From: Cavenderia fasciculata
Taxonomy: Eukaryota > Evosea > Eumycetozoa > Acytosteliales > Cavenderiaceae
Direction of reading: 5' to 3'
DNA length: 64,000 nt
Assembly (NCBI RefSeq): GCF_000203815.1
Contig: NW_004457695.1
Coordinates: 1,486,054 to 1,550,053 of the forward strand
Shown here piece by piece: positions 33,360 to 45,427 of the stretch. Position 1 is the first letter of the stretch, and each line of letters opens with the position of its first letter. A program made the translations under genes and the position numbers. Under the pieces are notes generated by a model that was not told where the DNA came from, searched no databases, and was given only the letters and a program-made list of their open reading frames with translations.

Positions 33360-33430
33360 GCTCAGATGGTGAAGTGGCATCACAAGAGGTTGTGGTCCTC
33401 TTATCCCAAGTTCGATTCTTGGTCTGAGCA
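33360..33430 (+). tRNA. tRNA-His (GUG), copy 2
   Basis: Identical over its 71 nt to the gene at 19801-19871, with the same anticodon GTG and a T-run terminator two bases after the discriminator (ACGTTTTTTT). The downstream flank differs from copy 1 and is a GC-rich tandem repeat that includes a partial second tRNA 3' end. Confidence 0.93.
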
Positions 33431-33662
33431 CGTTTTTTTATGCCCTTTTTTGCCTCGCTGTGTCATGAGTTGCCTTGCGTTGCCAGCCTCTTGACGCTGC
33501 CTCGTGTTGCCAGCCTCGTGGTGTTTCCCAGTCACTGGTTCTTGATGTTGGTCTGAGCACGTTTTTTTATGCCCTTTTTTTTCCTCGCGCTGTGTCATGA
33601 GCTGCCTTGCCTTGCCAGCCTCTTGATGCTGCCTCTAGCTGCCAGCCTCGTGGTGTTTCCTC
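33412..33662 (+). repeat. GC-rich tandem duplication including a tRNA-His 3' end
   Basis: Two units with a period near 129 bp. Each starts with the tRNA T-arm/acceptor end (TTCTTG, then TGGTCTGAGCACG) followed by TTTTTTTATGCCC, then a block rich in TGCC and CCAGCCTC ending at CTCGTGGTGTTTCC. The second unit carries only the last part of the tRNA and so is not a gene. Within each unit the GCCAGCCTC(T/G)TG element itself recurs. Confidence 0.75.
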
Positions 33663-33726
33663 GAGCTGCCCGACCCACCATTGAAATTAATTTATCTAAA
33701 GACTTTTGATTATCTTTCCAATTGAT

Positions 33727-33937
33727 TTATTTTTTTTTAGTTGACTGAGCCAACCAATCTTGATAACCACTTGGTAATATACTAGGAGCAGTACTCTTGT
33801 CCAATTGATACAAAACAATATTGGGATGAATAAATTGCAAACTATAACGTTGATTCATTAAAACATTTGATTTTATAAATTGTAATATTTGGTATCCAAC
33901 AAACATACATTCATTTGGATTCTATAATTAAAAAATA

Positions 33938-33968
<31 letters not shown>

Positions 33969-35102
33969 ATATTAACATACCCAATGATTTCTACCAATGA
34001 TTGAAAGTTGATGAGTATTATAATGTTTAATTTCCGTAACATTAAACTCTTCATCACGAAATCCACATACAATGGTTTCAATGCCAGCCCAAAAAGATTG
34101 CATCCAAAAAGCAAATGTCTTGAATCTTTCAAAAGTGTTGATTGTTTTATCATTATTTAATAATCTATATGTTTTTAATTCTATATATTTTCTTTCAACT
34201 CGTTCTTTTTCTTGTTCTTCTTCATCTCTATTTCTTTTTAAATTATCTTTTTCTTTTTCTTTTTCTTGATTTTCTTTTTTCTCTTTTTCAATACAATCAA
34301 TTTCAGCAGCCAAAATGATATTAAATTGATTTGCCAAACGAGTTTTAACAATTGAACAATACTTTAGAGTTGTTTCTCTAGAGGTTGCCAATTCTTCAAA
34401 CTTGAAACCAGAGTATATCGATTTTGCATGATTTTCATCACTATAACCAATCTTTGCATCCATTACAATACCAAGATGAATAATATCATTCTTTGTTTCA
34501 ATATCTATTGTCCATGAATCCTTGTTTATATAAGATCCAAATATTTTGTTTAAATTATTTCTATATGTTATAAAATCAATATCTCTCAACTAAAAAAAAA
34601 AGAGAGAGAGAGAAATAAATATTAGAGTCTAGTTTTACTAATATGATCTCTTTCTATCTATCTATCTCTATTTACATTTATATTATTTGATTCAAGAGTA
34701 TCTAGTATTGGATCAAGAGGTGAAGGATTATTATTTAAAGGCATTGATTTTAAATCAAATCCTTCTACCAAGTTTATAGGTAATTGTTTTGGTTCTTTAA
34801 ATTCATTCTAGATAGATGAGCTACTTGTTAATATCAATATAATAAAGTATATATATATATTCAATTCTTCATACAATGATTGAAGGGAATCTATTATTAT
34901 CATCATCATAACTAAAAGTTGCAATCTCTTTAGGTTTTGTTATACTATATTGTGATAAATCTTGTTGTTTTTGTTGTTGTCTTTGATTAAAATTTCTACG
35001 ATCATTATTATTATTATTATTATATCTATTCTGATTATGTTGTTGTTGTTGTTGTTGTTGAGGTTTTAAATGATAAATATTAACTGATTTAATATGTTTC
35101 AT
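33727..35102 (-). CDS. DXO/RAI1 family decapping nuclease, four exons
   Basis: Exons 35102-34878, 34807-34676, 34589-33981 and 33921-33727, phase 0 with GT-AG introns of 59-86 nt, give 386 aa. The N-terminal 60 residues are Gln/Asn/Arg-rich. Family marks follow: KPKEIATFSYDDDNN, LVEGFDLK, ITYRNNLNKIF, FKFEELAT, then acidic metal ligands in AAEIDC (about residue 214) and ELKTYR (about 257, the E-x-K of this nuclease fold), FWMQSFWAGIETIVCGFRD, and the terminal SGYQDWLAQS. A Glu/Lys run is inserted between EIDC and ELKT. DXO/RAI1 proteins remove incomplete or non-canonical caps, including NAD, from RNA 5' ends and may assist the nuclear exonuclease Rat1. The gene looks intact. Confidence 0.88.
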
Positions 35103-35179
35103 TATTTCTTTTATTATTACTTTTTGAAAATGAATATGAGAGTGAAGATCACAGCACTTTTGTTTTATGATGATTTTAA

Positions 35180-36772
35180 TTATTTATTTTTTAATTTTTT
35201 AAATCTTTTCTCTTTTTTTTTTACTATTTCATTTGATTGAAAATAATGATTATAAATTAAAAATGTAAAGATTGGTGAATGATCAGAATAAATATATAGA
35301 ATTTCTAGAATTTCTACAGACGATAATAAATCTTTTTTGAAAAATGGTTGATCGACCAACATTTTAAAACAAGACAAACTATCAGATCCAATACATTGTT
35401 CTAATGCATATTGAATATGGTCTATTTGATTACCAGAATATTCCAATAGCCATTTCAACATTAATGGGTGGTGATGTGAGATTGCCCGATCTAGATATTT
35501 TTTATCGATTTCTACCAAATCTGGATACCTTTCAAACACGTGTTGAACAAATACCAATTGATTATTTTCAATTGCTTTTTGAAAGATTATATCAGAGTTT
35601 GGTTGTTGGCAATTGAGCGTCATTAATTGATCAAATTGATCAATGTCTCCATTGGTTGCAATGTTCATCCAAATATCTATTCTATATTCTAGTTTGTGAT
35701 TGGTTTGTTTAGCATATTGTTGGATTAGGTTGTAAATATCTTGATGTTGTTTTTTAAATGAAGTCGATATTATTTCAGATAGAGTTGTTTGGTTTGGTTT
35801 AAATGTTGATTGTTGAAATAAAAGATAGTTGACAATGCAGTATATTCTTTTTCCTTACGATTTTTAATATAAACTTTGAATAAATGTTGTGGTTTAATTG
35901 CTATTTCTATATCATCTAGCAATCCAAAATAACATATATTAAATAAAAATATATACCATTGTGATTGTTTTGTTGATAATCTACTAATAGTGTCAAAATA
36001 GTTTAAACTGTCATATGACAGTTCTTTACGATTAATTTCATATTCAAAATCATTATATATTCCAGACTCTTTTTCTTCTTTTCTTCTTCTTTTCGTCTAA
36101 ACTCTTCTACTTTTTCATCATCTTCTATTTCATAGAGTATTTCATTAAATTCCACAGTTGAAACCAATGATATAACTGATTGATTTGCCTTTTCTACCAA
36201 TTGATTATATTGATCCATTTCAAGATGAAATTGTAATACTTGTTTGATAAATCCAATTTGATGATTGAGATCTGTATCCTTGTTGACACCTCGACATAGC
36301 AAGCCTTGGATATAATCAGTCATTATTATTTCTTCATATTTATAATGACCTTTACGATAGGCAAGTTTCAATAGTTTAATATCTTGAGCATGTAAAAGTA
36401 ATAGAAAAAGATCTGGAAACAGCTTTTCCATTTTACTTTGTTTTTGCTTGCAATATCTATAAATAGTTTTGCACAATTGACCAAATCCAATCTATTATAT
36501 TTATACATCATTGATATTGAAAAATACATATTCTCTCCCAATTTAAACTTGTAGTCGTTCTTTTCCAAAAGATAATGTGCAACTTTATGGTTTAAATTTT
36601 TAATAGACAAGAATATACATTCTTCAATGTCAAAAGTTACTTGAACTGGGATGGTATTGGATGCAAGCATATCAAACATTTCTTGATTACCAGCCAATGC
36701 AACATTTTCTAAACACTTTGGATGACAAAACCATTCAGGTTTCTTTTCAAATAGATATTTAAATAATTCTAT

Positions 36773-36815
<43 letters not shown>

Positions 36816-37040
36816 GGTTGTGTTGAGTCTTCTCCACCTCCCCCACCATATAAACATATTTCTTGAGTTGTACACAAATAAATAAATAAATAAATAAATA
36901 ATCTTACTCTTGTTTTGCGCAATCTTTATAGTATTTATATCTATTATACATACATGATGATTGATGTTTGGTATTCTTTTAACACTCTTTTTAGTAATAT
37001 TAATATCTGTACTGTCCTCTCTATCACGCAATGATCCCAT
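35180..37040 (-). pseudogene. Broken copy 1 of the tandem ankyrin-like family
   Basis: The 87-nt first exon (37040-36954, MGSLRDREDSTD to IPNINHH) and its GTATGTATA donor are kept, as in copies 3 and 4. After the intron the first ~100 codons of exon 2 are missing; text resumes at TTQEICLYG with a Gln run of about 16 in place of SQD. The frame shifts near 36430, another block of about 170 codons is missing around 35850 (CYFGLLDD joins soon to NYLLFQQSTF), and the C-terminal part (35668-35180) is in yet another frame. The three longest pieces are 35180-35668, 36003-36476 and 36368-36922. Compared with copies 3 and 4 it is clearly non-functional as a full protein. Confidence 0.85.
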
Positions 37041-37129
37041 CTTTGAGAGAGAGAGAACTATAAAAATACATAACGCATGATCGTAATAATTATTTTTTAT
37101 TATTTTTTAATTTTATAATTCATTCAAAT

Positions 37130-37851
37130 AAGAGGAGGTGAGTTAGGTCTTGCAAGTTGATCTTTTGATTGAATATAATTATTATAGATTAAAAATGATA
37201 GGATTGGTAAACTATTATCAAAACTAAAATCCAACTCTTATGAAAAAAGAATGATCGACCACACTTTACAACATCAAGACAGGTTGAAGTATTTCATTAT
37301 CCATTTTGTTATTCATTAATTTTATTTAATAATTCCTTAAAATAAAAAGGAATAAAACTAGGTATTGAAAGTTGATATTTTGATGTAATATAATTATTAT
37401 CAATTAAAAAGATAAGGATTGGTAAATTATCGCAATCAGATTCTAGAACGATATGATTTTTTAAAAATGGGAATGCAACAGAGTAAAATTGATCCAATAA
37501 CATTTTAAAACAAGGCAAGCTACCATATTGAATACATTCTTTTAATGCATGTTGAATAGATTATTTTTTGTCTCCATTTAGACGGCCACGAGTATATTCC
37601 AATAACCATTTCAACATTTGAGGGTGGTGATGTGAGATTGCCCAATACAATAAAAGGTTGTAATCTGATAATATATTTGCAATCAAATCTGGGTACTTAC
37701 CAAAGAAGTGTTGAACAAATGCCAGTTGATTCTCTCCAATTGAAATCCTAAGCATTTGATAGAGGTGTTCTGGATTAAAGTAATAGTATTGACTAGAGTC
37801 CATTAATCGATCAAATATCTCATCTTTAAAGAGATATATGTATACAAACAA
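37130..37851 (-). pseudogene. Fragment copy 2 of the tandem ankyrin-like family
   Basis: Only the last quarter of the family protein is present: 37851-37561 (QLAFVQHFFGKYPDLI, YWAISHHHPQMLKWLLEYT) and 37518-37309 (CFKMLLDQFYSVAFPFL to the terminus), separated by a frame change, then a further degenerate repeat of the C-terminal end at 37310-37130. No first exon. The sequence just upstream (37830-37860, TCTTTAAAGAGATATATG) matches the flank upstream of copy 4, showing that the array was formed by duplication of blocks including flanks. Confidence 0.8.
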
Positions 37852-38004
37852 AGAGTTTGTATTTATTTATTATTATTATCTCTTTTAAAAGGTGAGAATT
37901 GGCAAAAGAATTTGTTAGTCTTGACAAAAGAAAGTAAACTTTGAAGTAGTTTTTTTTTAATTTAATTTTTTAAAAAATTAAACCCTTTGTTTTATTTTAT
38001 TTTT

Positions 38005-40751
38005 TTAATTTAATTCTTTTAGAGAAGAGGATTGAGAAAGTAGATTTGTTGATGCAATATAATTATTATCAATTAAAAAGGAAATGATTGGTAAATTATC
38101 ATCGGTGCATTTTATGATTTGATCTTTTAAAATTGGGATGGCAACAGAGTAATGTTGATCGACCAACAATTTAAAACAAGGCAGGCTACCAGTTTCAATA
38201 CATTTTTTTAATGCATGTTGAATACCTTCTTGGTATCCATTTTGACGAGAGAATTCCAATAACCATTTCAACATTTGAGGGTGATCATGTGAGATTGCCC
38301 AATACAAAAAGTTGCCAACTGACATTGTTGTCCAATTTGGATACTTGTCATTTATGTGTTGAATAAATGCTAATTGATTATTGACAATTGAAAAACGAAA
38401 GAGTTCATTGAGGACTTTTTGCTTCATACGGTGACCATTAGAAATTAATTGATCAAATTGTTTGATATCTCCATTGGTTGCAATACGTTTCAATAGTTTC
38501 ATTTCATATTTCACAGTTGTTTGTTGATTGGTTTGTTGTTGTTGTTGTTTAACCATATATTCATTGATTAGCTTATGAAGGTCCAAGAATTGTTTTTTAA
38601 AAGCAATAGAGATGATAGAGGAGAGTGTCTCTTTGGTTGGTTGAAATTTTGATTGTTGAAATAAAAGATAATTGACTATATCTATTTGATTCAACTTTGT
38701 TGACATTTCCAATTGAGTTTGATACATGTCTATAATCTTTTCTTGATGATTTGGATCGTTGCAATTTTGATAAATCTGTTTCATCCATTGAAAACTTGCT
38801 TGTCCAATTGAGTCATCATAGAAATACTGAACAATTGCTACTTTTGATAATATATCAAATACTTTTTGACTGAGATTCTTGCTATTTGTAACCTCTAATA
38901 CATTTTCACCAATTTGTGATGGATCACTGTCACTGATGAGGGTGATGATCATATAGAGTAGGTGATAATAACCAAACCTTGTGATATATTCCGCAATGAT
39001 ACTATTTGTAGATCGGTCGAATAAATTTGGATAGCGTTTGTATAAGAGCTCGACAAGACCGATACTCTTTTGTTTATAACAAAATACTTCCAAAGTAGTC
39101 TTATCAAACTCGCTAATACCATTGTCGATGAGATATTGCATGATTTCCAACGATTGATAAGCATCGTGATGTCGGGGATAAAAGACTGTATCTTCATCTA
39201 ACAAACCCAATAGATGAGCTGCTTTTACATGCTCTAATCTTGCATTGGCTACAATATAATGACACCCAAAAATCTTTTCGACCAATCCAGTATATTCTTT
39301 TTCTTTTCCATTTTGAATATAGACTTTGAATATATGTTTTGGTTCTGTTGGCCAAGAATATGTTTCATCATCACCATCCACCAATCCAAAATAACATATA
39401 TTAAATAAAAATAGATACCACTGTGATTGTTTTGTTGATAATCTACTAATAGTGTCAAAATACGTTGAATTTTCATCACGTTCTACTTCTTCTTCTTCTT
39501 CTTGGTCATGTTCTGCATCGCCATATTCTTCTTCTTCTTCCTCATCATCTTCTTCTTTATCATCTTCTATTTCATAGAGTATTTCATTAGATTCCACAGT
39601 TGAAACCAATGATATGACTGATTGATTTGCTTTTTCTACCAATTGATTGTATTGATCGTTTTCGAGATGAAATTGTAATACTTGTTTGATAAATTCAGTG
39701 TGATGATTGAGATCTGTATCCTTGTTGACACCTCGACAAATTAGGCTATGGATATGTTCGACAATATCATCTTGTTCATATTGATAGTAACCTTTACGAT
39801 AGGCAAGTTTCAATAGTTCGATGTCTTGAGCAAATAAAAGTAGTTTGAACACTTGAGGAAATAAACTTTTCATGTCTTGATTGTTTTTACTTGCAATATC
39901 AATAAATAGTTTTGCGCAATTGACCAAATCCAATCTATTACTTTTATGTTGTATTAATGATATTGAAAAATACATTTTATCCGCCAATTTAAAGTTATAA
40001 CTGTTCTTTTCCAAAAGATATCGTGCCATTTCATAGTTAGCACCTTGAATAGCTCGGAATATACATTCCTCAATATTAAAAGTTACTTGAACTGGAATGG
40101 TATTGGATGCAAGCATATCAAACATTTCTTGATTACCAGCCAATGCAACATTTTCTAAACACTTTGGATGACCAAACCATTCAGGTTTCTTTTCAAATAG
40201 ATATTTAAATAATTCGATATCTTGTGAACCATATAAACATATTTCTTGTGTTGTTTTATAATTCCATTTTAAATGATGTTCATTTAAATAATCTTTTCTA
40301 TTATTGAATGATGTTTGTTGATCTTGTTGTTGTTCTAGATGTTGTTTCAATTCCATTTCCTCTCTTTCAATTCTTTCTTTTAATATAGTAATAAAACCAC
40401 AACGTAGATACCAAGTAATATCATTTGGTAGTTGATTGATCTTGTATGATTTAATTGATCGTTTTAAAGGTGCTCCCAAAGATACAATCTTTCTAAATAA
40501 AACGATATTACAAAGTACACTTTTAATAACTCTATCATGTTGTTGTTTATTCAAATCTGTACTACATTCATTATTACATCCCTACAAACAAACAGACAGA
40601 TAGATAGAAAGATAGAAATGTAAATAAAAGGTCGGAATGTAAACTGATTATAATTTATACATACTTGATGATTGATGTTTGGTATTCTTTTAACCTTTTT
40701 ACTAATATGGAAATAAGTATTATTATGTCTATCGTACAATGATCTTGCCAT
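38005..40751 (-). CDS. Ankyrin-like dictyostelid family protein, copy 3 (intact)
   Basis: Exon 1 40751-40665 (29 codons, MARSLYDRHNN to INHQ), an 83-nt GT-AG intron, exon 2 40581-38005, giving 887 aa. The sequence is a chain of degenerate ankyrin-like helical repeats (FKYLFEKKPEWFGHPKCLENVALAGNQ pattern: about 30-residue units with YLLE, LELLKLAYRKG, FVQH-x-YP, AISHDHPQMLKWLLE). An acidic Asp/Glu stretch lies near residues 365-385 and a Gln run near 695. No signal peptide or membrane segment. Ankyrin folds bind other proteins; the partner is unknown. Copy 4 next to it is its closest relative. Families of this type are expanded in some dictyostelids. Confidence 0.8.
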
Positions 40752-41021
40752 CTTTATAATTCTATATCAACAACAAACGAGAGTGAACAGCAGCTTGAAC
40801 TCATCAAAACCTAGATTTGAAAAAAAAAATATATTAATTTTTTGTGCCCCTGTTTCTTGTCAAAATCCAAAAAACTTGGAAGCTGCAAAAAATAAAGGAA
40901 AGAAAAGACAGAGCCTAAACAAATATCTCTCTTGAGCTAAAGACCTCGTTCTCTTTGTTTTTTGTTCTTTGTAGAATCAACATGTTATTATGTAATATGT
41001 GCTTGTGTATTATTATTATTA

Positions 41022-43791
41022 TTAATTTAATTTTTTTAATAAAAAAGAACAAGAAGAAGAGGAACATTTTGAAAGTTGATTTTTTGTTGATGTATAATTA
41101 TTATCAATTAAAAAGGAAATGATTGGTAAATTATCATCGGTGCATTTTAGAATGGTTTGATCTTTTAAAAATGGGATTGCAACAGAATAATATTGATCAA
41201 CCAACAATTTAAAACAAGATAAGCTGCCTAATCGAATACAATATTTTAAAGCATATTGAATATATTCTTCTTGGTCTCTGTATCTATATTCCAATAACGA
41301 TTTCAACATTTGAGGGTGGTGATGTGAGATTGCACAATCTAAAAGGTAGCTGCTACGCGATATAGTTTTCAAATCTTGGTACTTGACAAACAAGTGTTGA
41401 ACAAATACCACTTGATTATTGGAAATTGCTAAACTAAATATTTCATCGAGGTGGTTTGGGGAGATGGCATATTTGTTCTTTTTACTATTTTCCATTAATT
41501 GATCAAATTGTTTGATATCTCCATCGGTTGCAATCATTTTCCATAGGTTCTTTTCATATCTCACATATGTTTGTTGATTGGTTTGTTGAATGTATTGATT
41601 AACTATGTTATGAACCTCCAAGAATTGTTTTTGAAAAGCAATAGAGATTAATTCAGAAAGAGTCTCCTTGGTTGGTGTAAAAGTTGATTGCTGAAATAAA
41701 AGATAATTGATTATATCTATTTGATTTGCTTTGGTTGATAATATTAATTGAGTTTGATACATAGAGTCAATTTTGTCGATATGATTTGATGGTTTACCAT
41801 TGCAATTTTCATAAATCTGTTTCATCCATTTAAAACTAATTTGTCCAATTGAATCATCATAATAATAATGAACAATTGCTACTTTTGATATAGCATCAAA
41901 TACTTGTTGAGTGAGGTTCTTTTTATGTTTTTTTCTAACCTCTACTACCTTTTCACCAATTTGTGATGTACCATCATCATCATCACCGTCACTGATGGTA
42001 ATCATATAGAGTAAGTGATAATAACCAAACATTGTGATATATTCGGCAATCATACTATTTGTAGATTGGTTAAATAAATTTGGATAGTGTTTGTATAAAA
42101 GCTCGACAAGACAAACATTCTTTTTGTCACCACAAAATTCTATCAAAGTATTATTGTTAATATCGCCAATACCAATGTCGATTAGATATTGCATGATTTC
42201 CAACGATTGAGAAGCATCACGTTGCTCTGGATAAAAGAGTGTTTCTTCATCCACCAAACCCAATAGATGAGCTGCTTTTACATGTTCCAATCTTCCATTG
42301 CTTGTGATATACTGACAACCAAAAATCTTTTCAACCATGATAGTATATTCTTTTTCTTTACCATTTTTAATATAAACTTTGAATAAATGTTGTGGTTGCT
42401 TTGGCCAATATCCTTCTTCACCTGCCACCAATCCAAAATAACATATTGTAAATAAAAATATATACCACTGTGATTGTTTTGTTGATAATCTACTAATTGA
42501 ATCAAAATACGTTGGGAACCAATCTTCATCTTCTTCATATTCTTCATAGTCATAATCTTCTCTAAACTCTTCTACTTTTTCATCATCTTCTCCTTTTTCA
42601 TAGAGTATTTCATTAGATTCCACAGTTGAAACCAATGATTTTACTGATTGATTTGCCTTTTCTACCAATTGATTGAATTGATCGTTTTCGAGATGAAATT
42701 GTAATACTTGTTTGATGAATTCCGTTTGATGGTTGAGATCTGTATCTTTGGGCATACCTCTATACATTAGGTCATTATGGATATGGCGGGCAATACTATA
42801 TTGAGTAAATTTATAGTAACCTTTACGATAGGCAAGTTTCAATAGTTTAATGTCTTGAGCAAATAAAAGTAGTTCAAATACTTGAGGAAACAGCTTTCCC
42901 ATTTTTACATTGTTTTTAATTGCAATATCTATAAATAGTCTTGCACAATTGACCAAATCCAATCTATTACGTCTATGTATCATTGATATTGAAAAATACA
43001 TATTCTTTCCCAATTTAAAGTTGTAATTATTCTTTTCCAAAAGATATCGTGCCATGTCATAGTTAGCACCTTGAATAGCTCGGAATATACATTCCTCAAT
43101 ATTAAAAGTTACTTGAACTGGAATGGTATTGGATGTAAGCATATCAAACATTTCTTGATTACCAACCTTTGCAACATTTTCTAAACACTTTGGATGACCA
43201 AACCATTCAGGTTTCTTTTCAAATAGATATTTAAATAATTCGATATCTTGTGAACCATATAAACATATTTCTTGTGTTGTTTTATAATTCCATCTTAAAT
43301 GATGTTCATTTAAATAATCTTTTCTATTATTGAATGATGTTTGTTGATCTTGTTGTTGTTGTTCTAGTTGTTGTTTCAATTCCATTTCCTCTCTTTCAAT
43401 TCTTTCTTTTAATAGAGTAATAAAACCACAACGTAGATACCAAGTAATATCATTTGGTAGTTGATTGATCTTGTATGATTTGATTGATCGGTCTAAAGGT
43501 ACACCCAACGACACAATCTTTCTAAATAAAACGATATTACAAAGTACACTTTTAATAACTCTATCATGTTGTTGTTCATTCAAATCTGTACAATATTCAT
43601 TATTACATCCCTATTTGATTGATAGATAGATAGAAATAAAAAAGAATATAAAGTAAATAAACTACTCTAAACCGAATATATGGATGTTATCTATTTATAC
43701 ATACATGATGATTGATGTTGGGTATACTTTTAACCTTTTTACAAATATTGAAATAAGATTTACTAGTTCTGTCGTGCAAATATCTTATCAT
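41022..43791 (-). CDS. Ankyrin-like dictyostelid family protein, copy 4 (intact)
   Basis: Exon 1 43791-43705 (29 codons, MIRYLHDRTSK to INHH), a 94-nt GT-AG intron, exon 2 43610-41022, giving 891 aa. It has the same architecture as copy 3, and long stretches are identical (for example the region KWNYKTTQEICLYGSQDIE; copy 4 has R for the first K). Differences cluster in the acidic stretch near residues 370-390 and in the last third. The same phase-0 intron after residue 29 shows common descent. The first in-frame ATG of exon 2 (43583) could be mistaken for the start, but the shared exon 1 in three copies argues against it. Function unknown beyond likely protein binding. Confidence 0.8.
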
Positions 43792-43849
43792 CTTTAAAGA
43801 GATATATGTATAAAGAACTAGTATATTATTATCTTTTTAGAAGGTTCTG

Positions 43850-44833
43850 GTAGAAATCATACTGAAAAGAATATAAAGGCAACTGTAGAATCAAGATCGT
43901 GTTGTCCTTGTATGGATAGTCTGTCTGGGCAATTTTTCATGTGGTTGCTTTCAATAGATAATATAAATATTTATTTTATTTATTTATTTATTTACTGATT
44001 TAGGAAATAGGATCATTATTGGGAGTTGTATTTGGATCTGTTATTGTAGGTTGTTTGTGGGTATGGAGATTGATTAGATCATTCTTTGGTGAAAGAGTAG
44101 ATGAATTGAAAAGGATGAAATCGATTGGGTATCTAGTTCCCTATGTTGAACAGCTTTGTGCAACTAAACCAACGATTAGAGTCAGTTGTGAAAGTTATCA
44201 TGGGAGACAAGATACAGAACAGTTACGATGTCAACGGCAAACCCATTACGAGAACTGAAACCTATCAGGTCAAGGAAGTCACCCACACAGATTCCACTCA
44301 AATGTATATCTATGAATGGGCAGACGTCTCCCCGCCAGTTGACAGCACCATCACAACCTTGTTACTCCAAGTACACTTTACAAAGTTCTATATACACATG
44401 GACACTCAATCTCGACAGATTCTTGAATCAGTCAAGGAAGAAATGACCCAAAGAAACAAAACAAGAGACACTCACTTTACCATTTATGATGGTATAAATA
44501 TCGCCAACTTTACAAACTCTAGACTCTTTTGTTTGGATGAAAATAGAATCCCATGGTATGCCAATACTTTTTGGTGGGCTATTGTTAATGTTTGTATTCA
44601 TTCGAGAAATATAATAATAATATAATATACACTTGATTGATTATTATTAACACCTACCAACCTTTTTTGACAATTGATATTATCGGATGATGATGTAGAT
44701 TACATTTTTATGGTTCCCATGGGAAGTTGCTTATGGATCTAATCTTGCAACTGGTCAATTCGATGTTTTGAAACGTGTACGTATCACTGGTACATATGAT
44801 GAGAATGGAACACTCCAATTAGTCACCATCTGA
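43850..44833 (+). pseudogene. Broken TMEM151-like membrane protein gene
   Basis: Pieces in order on plus: an upstream coding-like stretch at 43853-43960 (VESRSCCPCMDSLSGQFFMW) with no usable splice into the next; an exon from 44004 after a TTTAG acceptor with a membrane segment (LLGVVFGSVIVGCLWVWRL) and KPTIRVSCESYH; a one-base frame change near 44200; a second frame to 44589 (GDKIQNSYDVNGK, TETYQVKEV, QMYIYEWADVSPP, ENRIPWYANTFWWAIVN); a GT-AG intron; and a last exon 44699-44833 (ITFLWFPWEVAYGSNL to LQLVTI). The order membrane segment, CxxYH, TxxxxFxxxxWxDVS, PWY-F then second membrane segment resembles TMEM151. No start codon is visible upstream. Probably a pseudogene, unless the frame change is a sequence error. 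Confidence 0.55.
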
Positions 44834-45030
44834 ATACTAGTGCACAAAATAGTAAACCCAGCCAATGATCCCAAATAATTCTTATCAAAATTATATTGTA
44901 TCATCAATCTTTTTTTCCAACTAATAAATTGAAAAAAAAAGAAAGTTATCTTTTTTTTTTTTTTCTTTTTTTTTCTTTTTTTAATGATCATCCAACCATA
45001 CATACCCATATTTTGTTACTTTACCACATC

Positions 45031-45370
45031 TTATTGGATTGGTAACTTGGGTTTATTCTTTTCTTGAAGCTGTTTTAAATGAACCTTGAGGAGTTGTCTG
45101 GTTTCAAAATGTCCTTTGTTTGTCAATTGGTTGATCAATCTTTCAAGTGAATCTATTGATAACCTACCATCATCACCAAATTGAGAGAGAATCAACTTGA
45201 CAATATCATAGCGTCCATCATTTGATACAGTTCGCAGTAGGGCAATATCGCATTTCTCTTTTCTTACATTGATTAGAAATGACGCCATTTCCAAGTACCC
45301 TCTACGGCAAGCCAACTCTACAGCTCTTTTAGTACACCCTTCACTTCTATTAAAGTGTAAAAACTAAACA

Positions 45371-45427
<57 letters not shown>

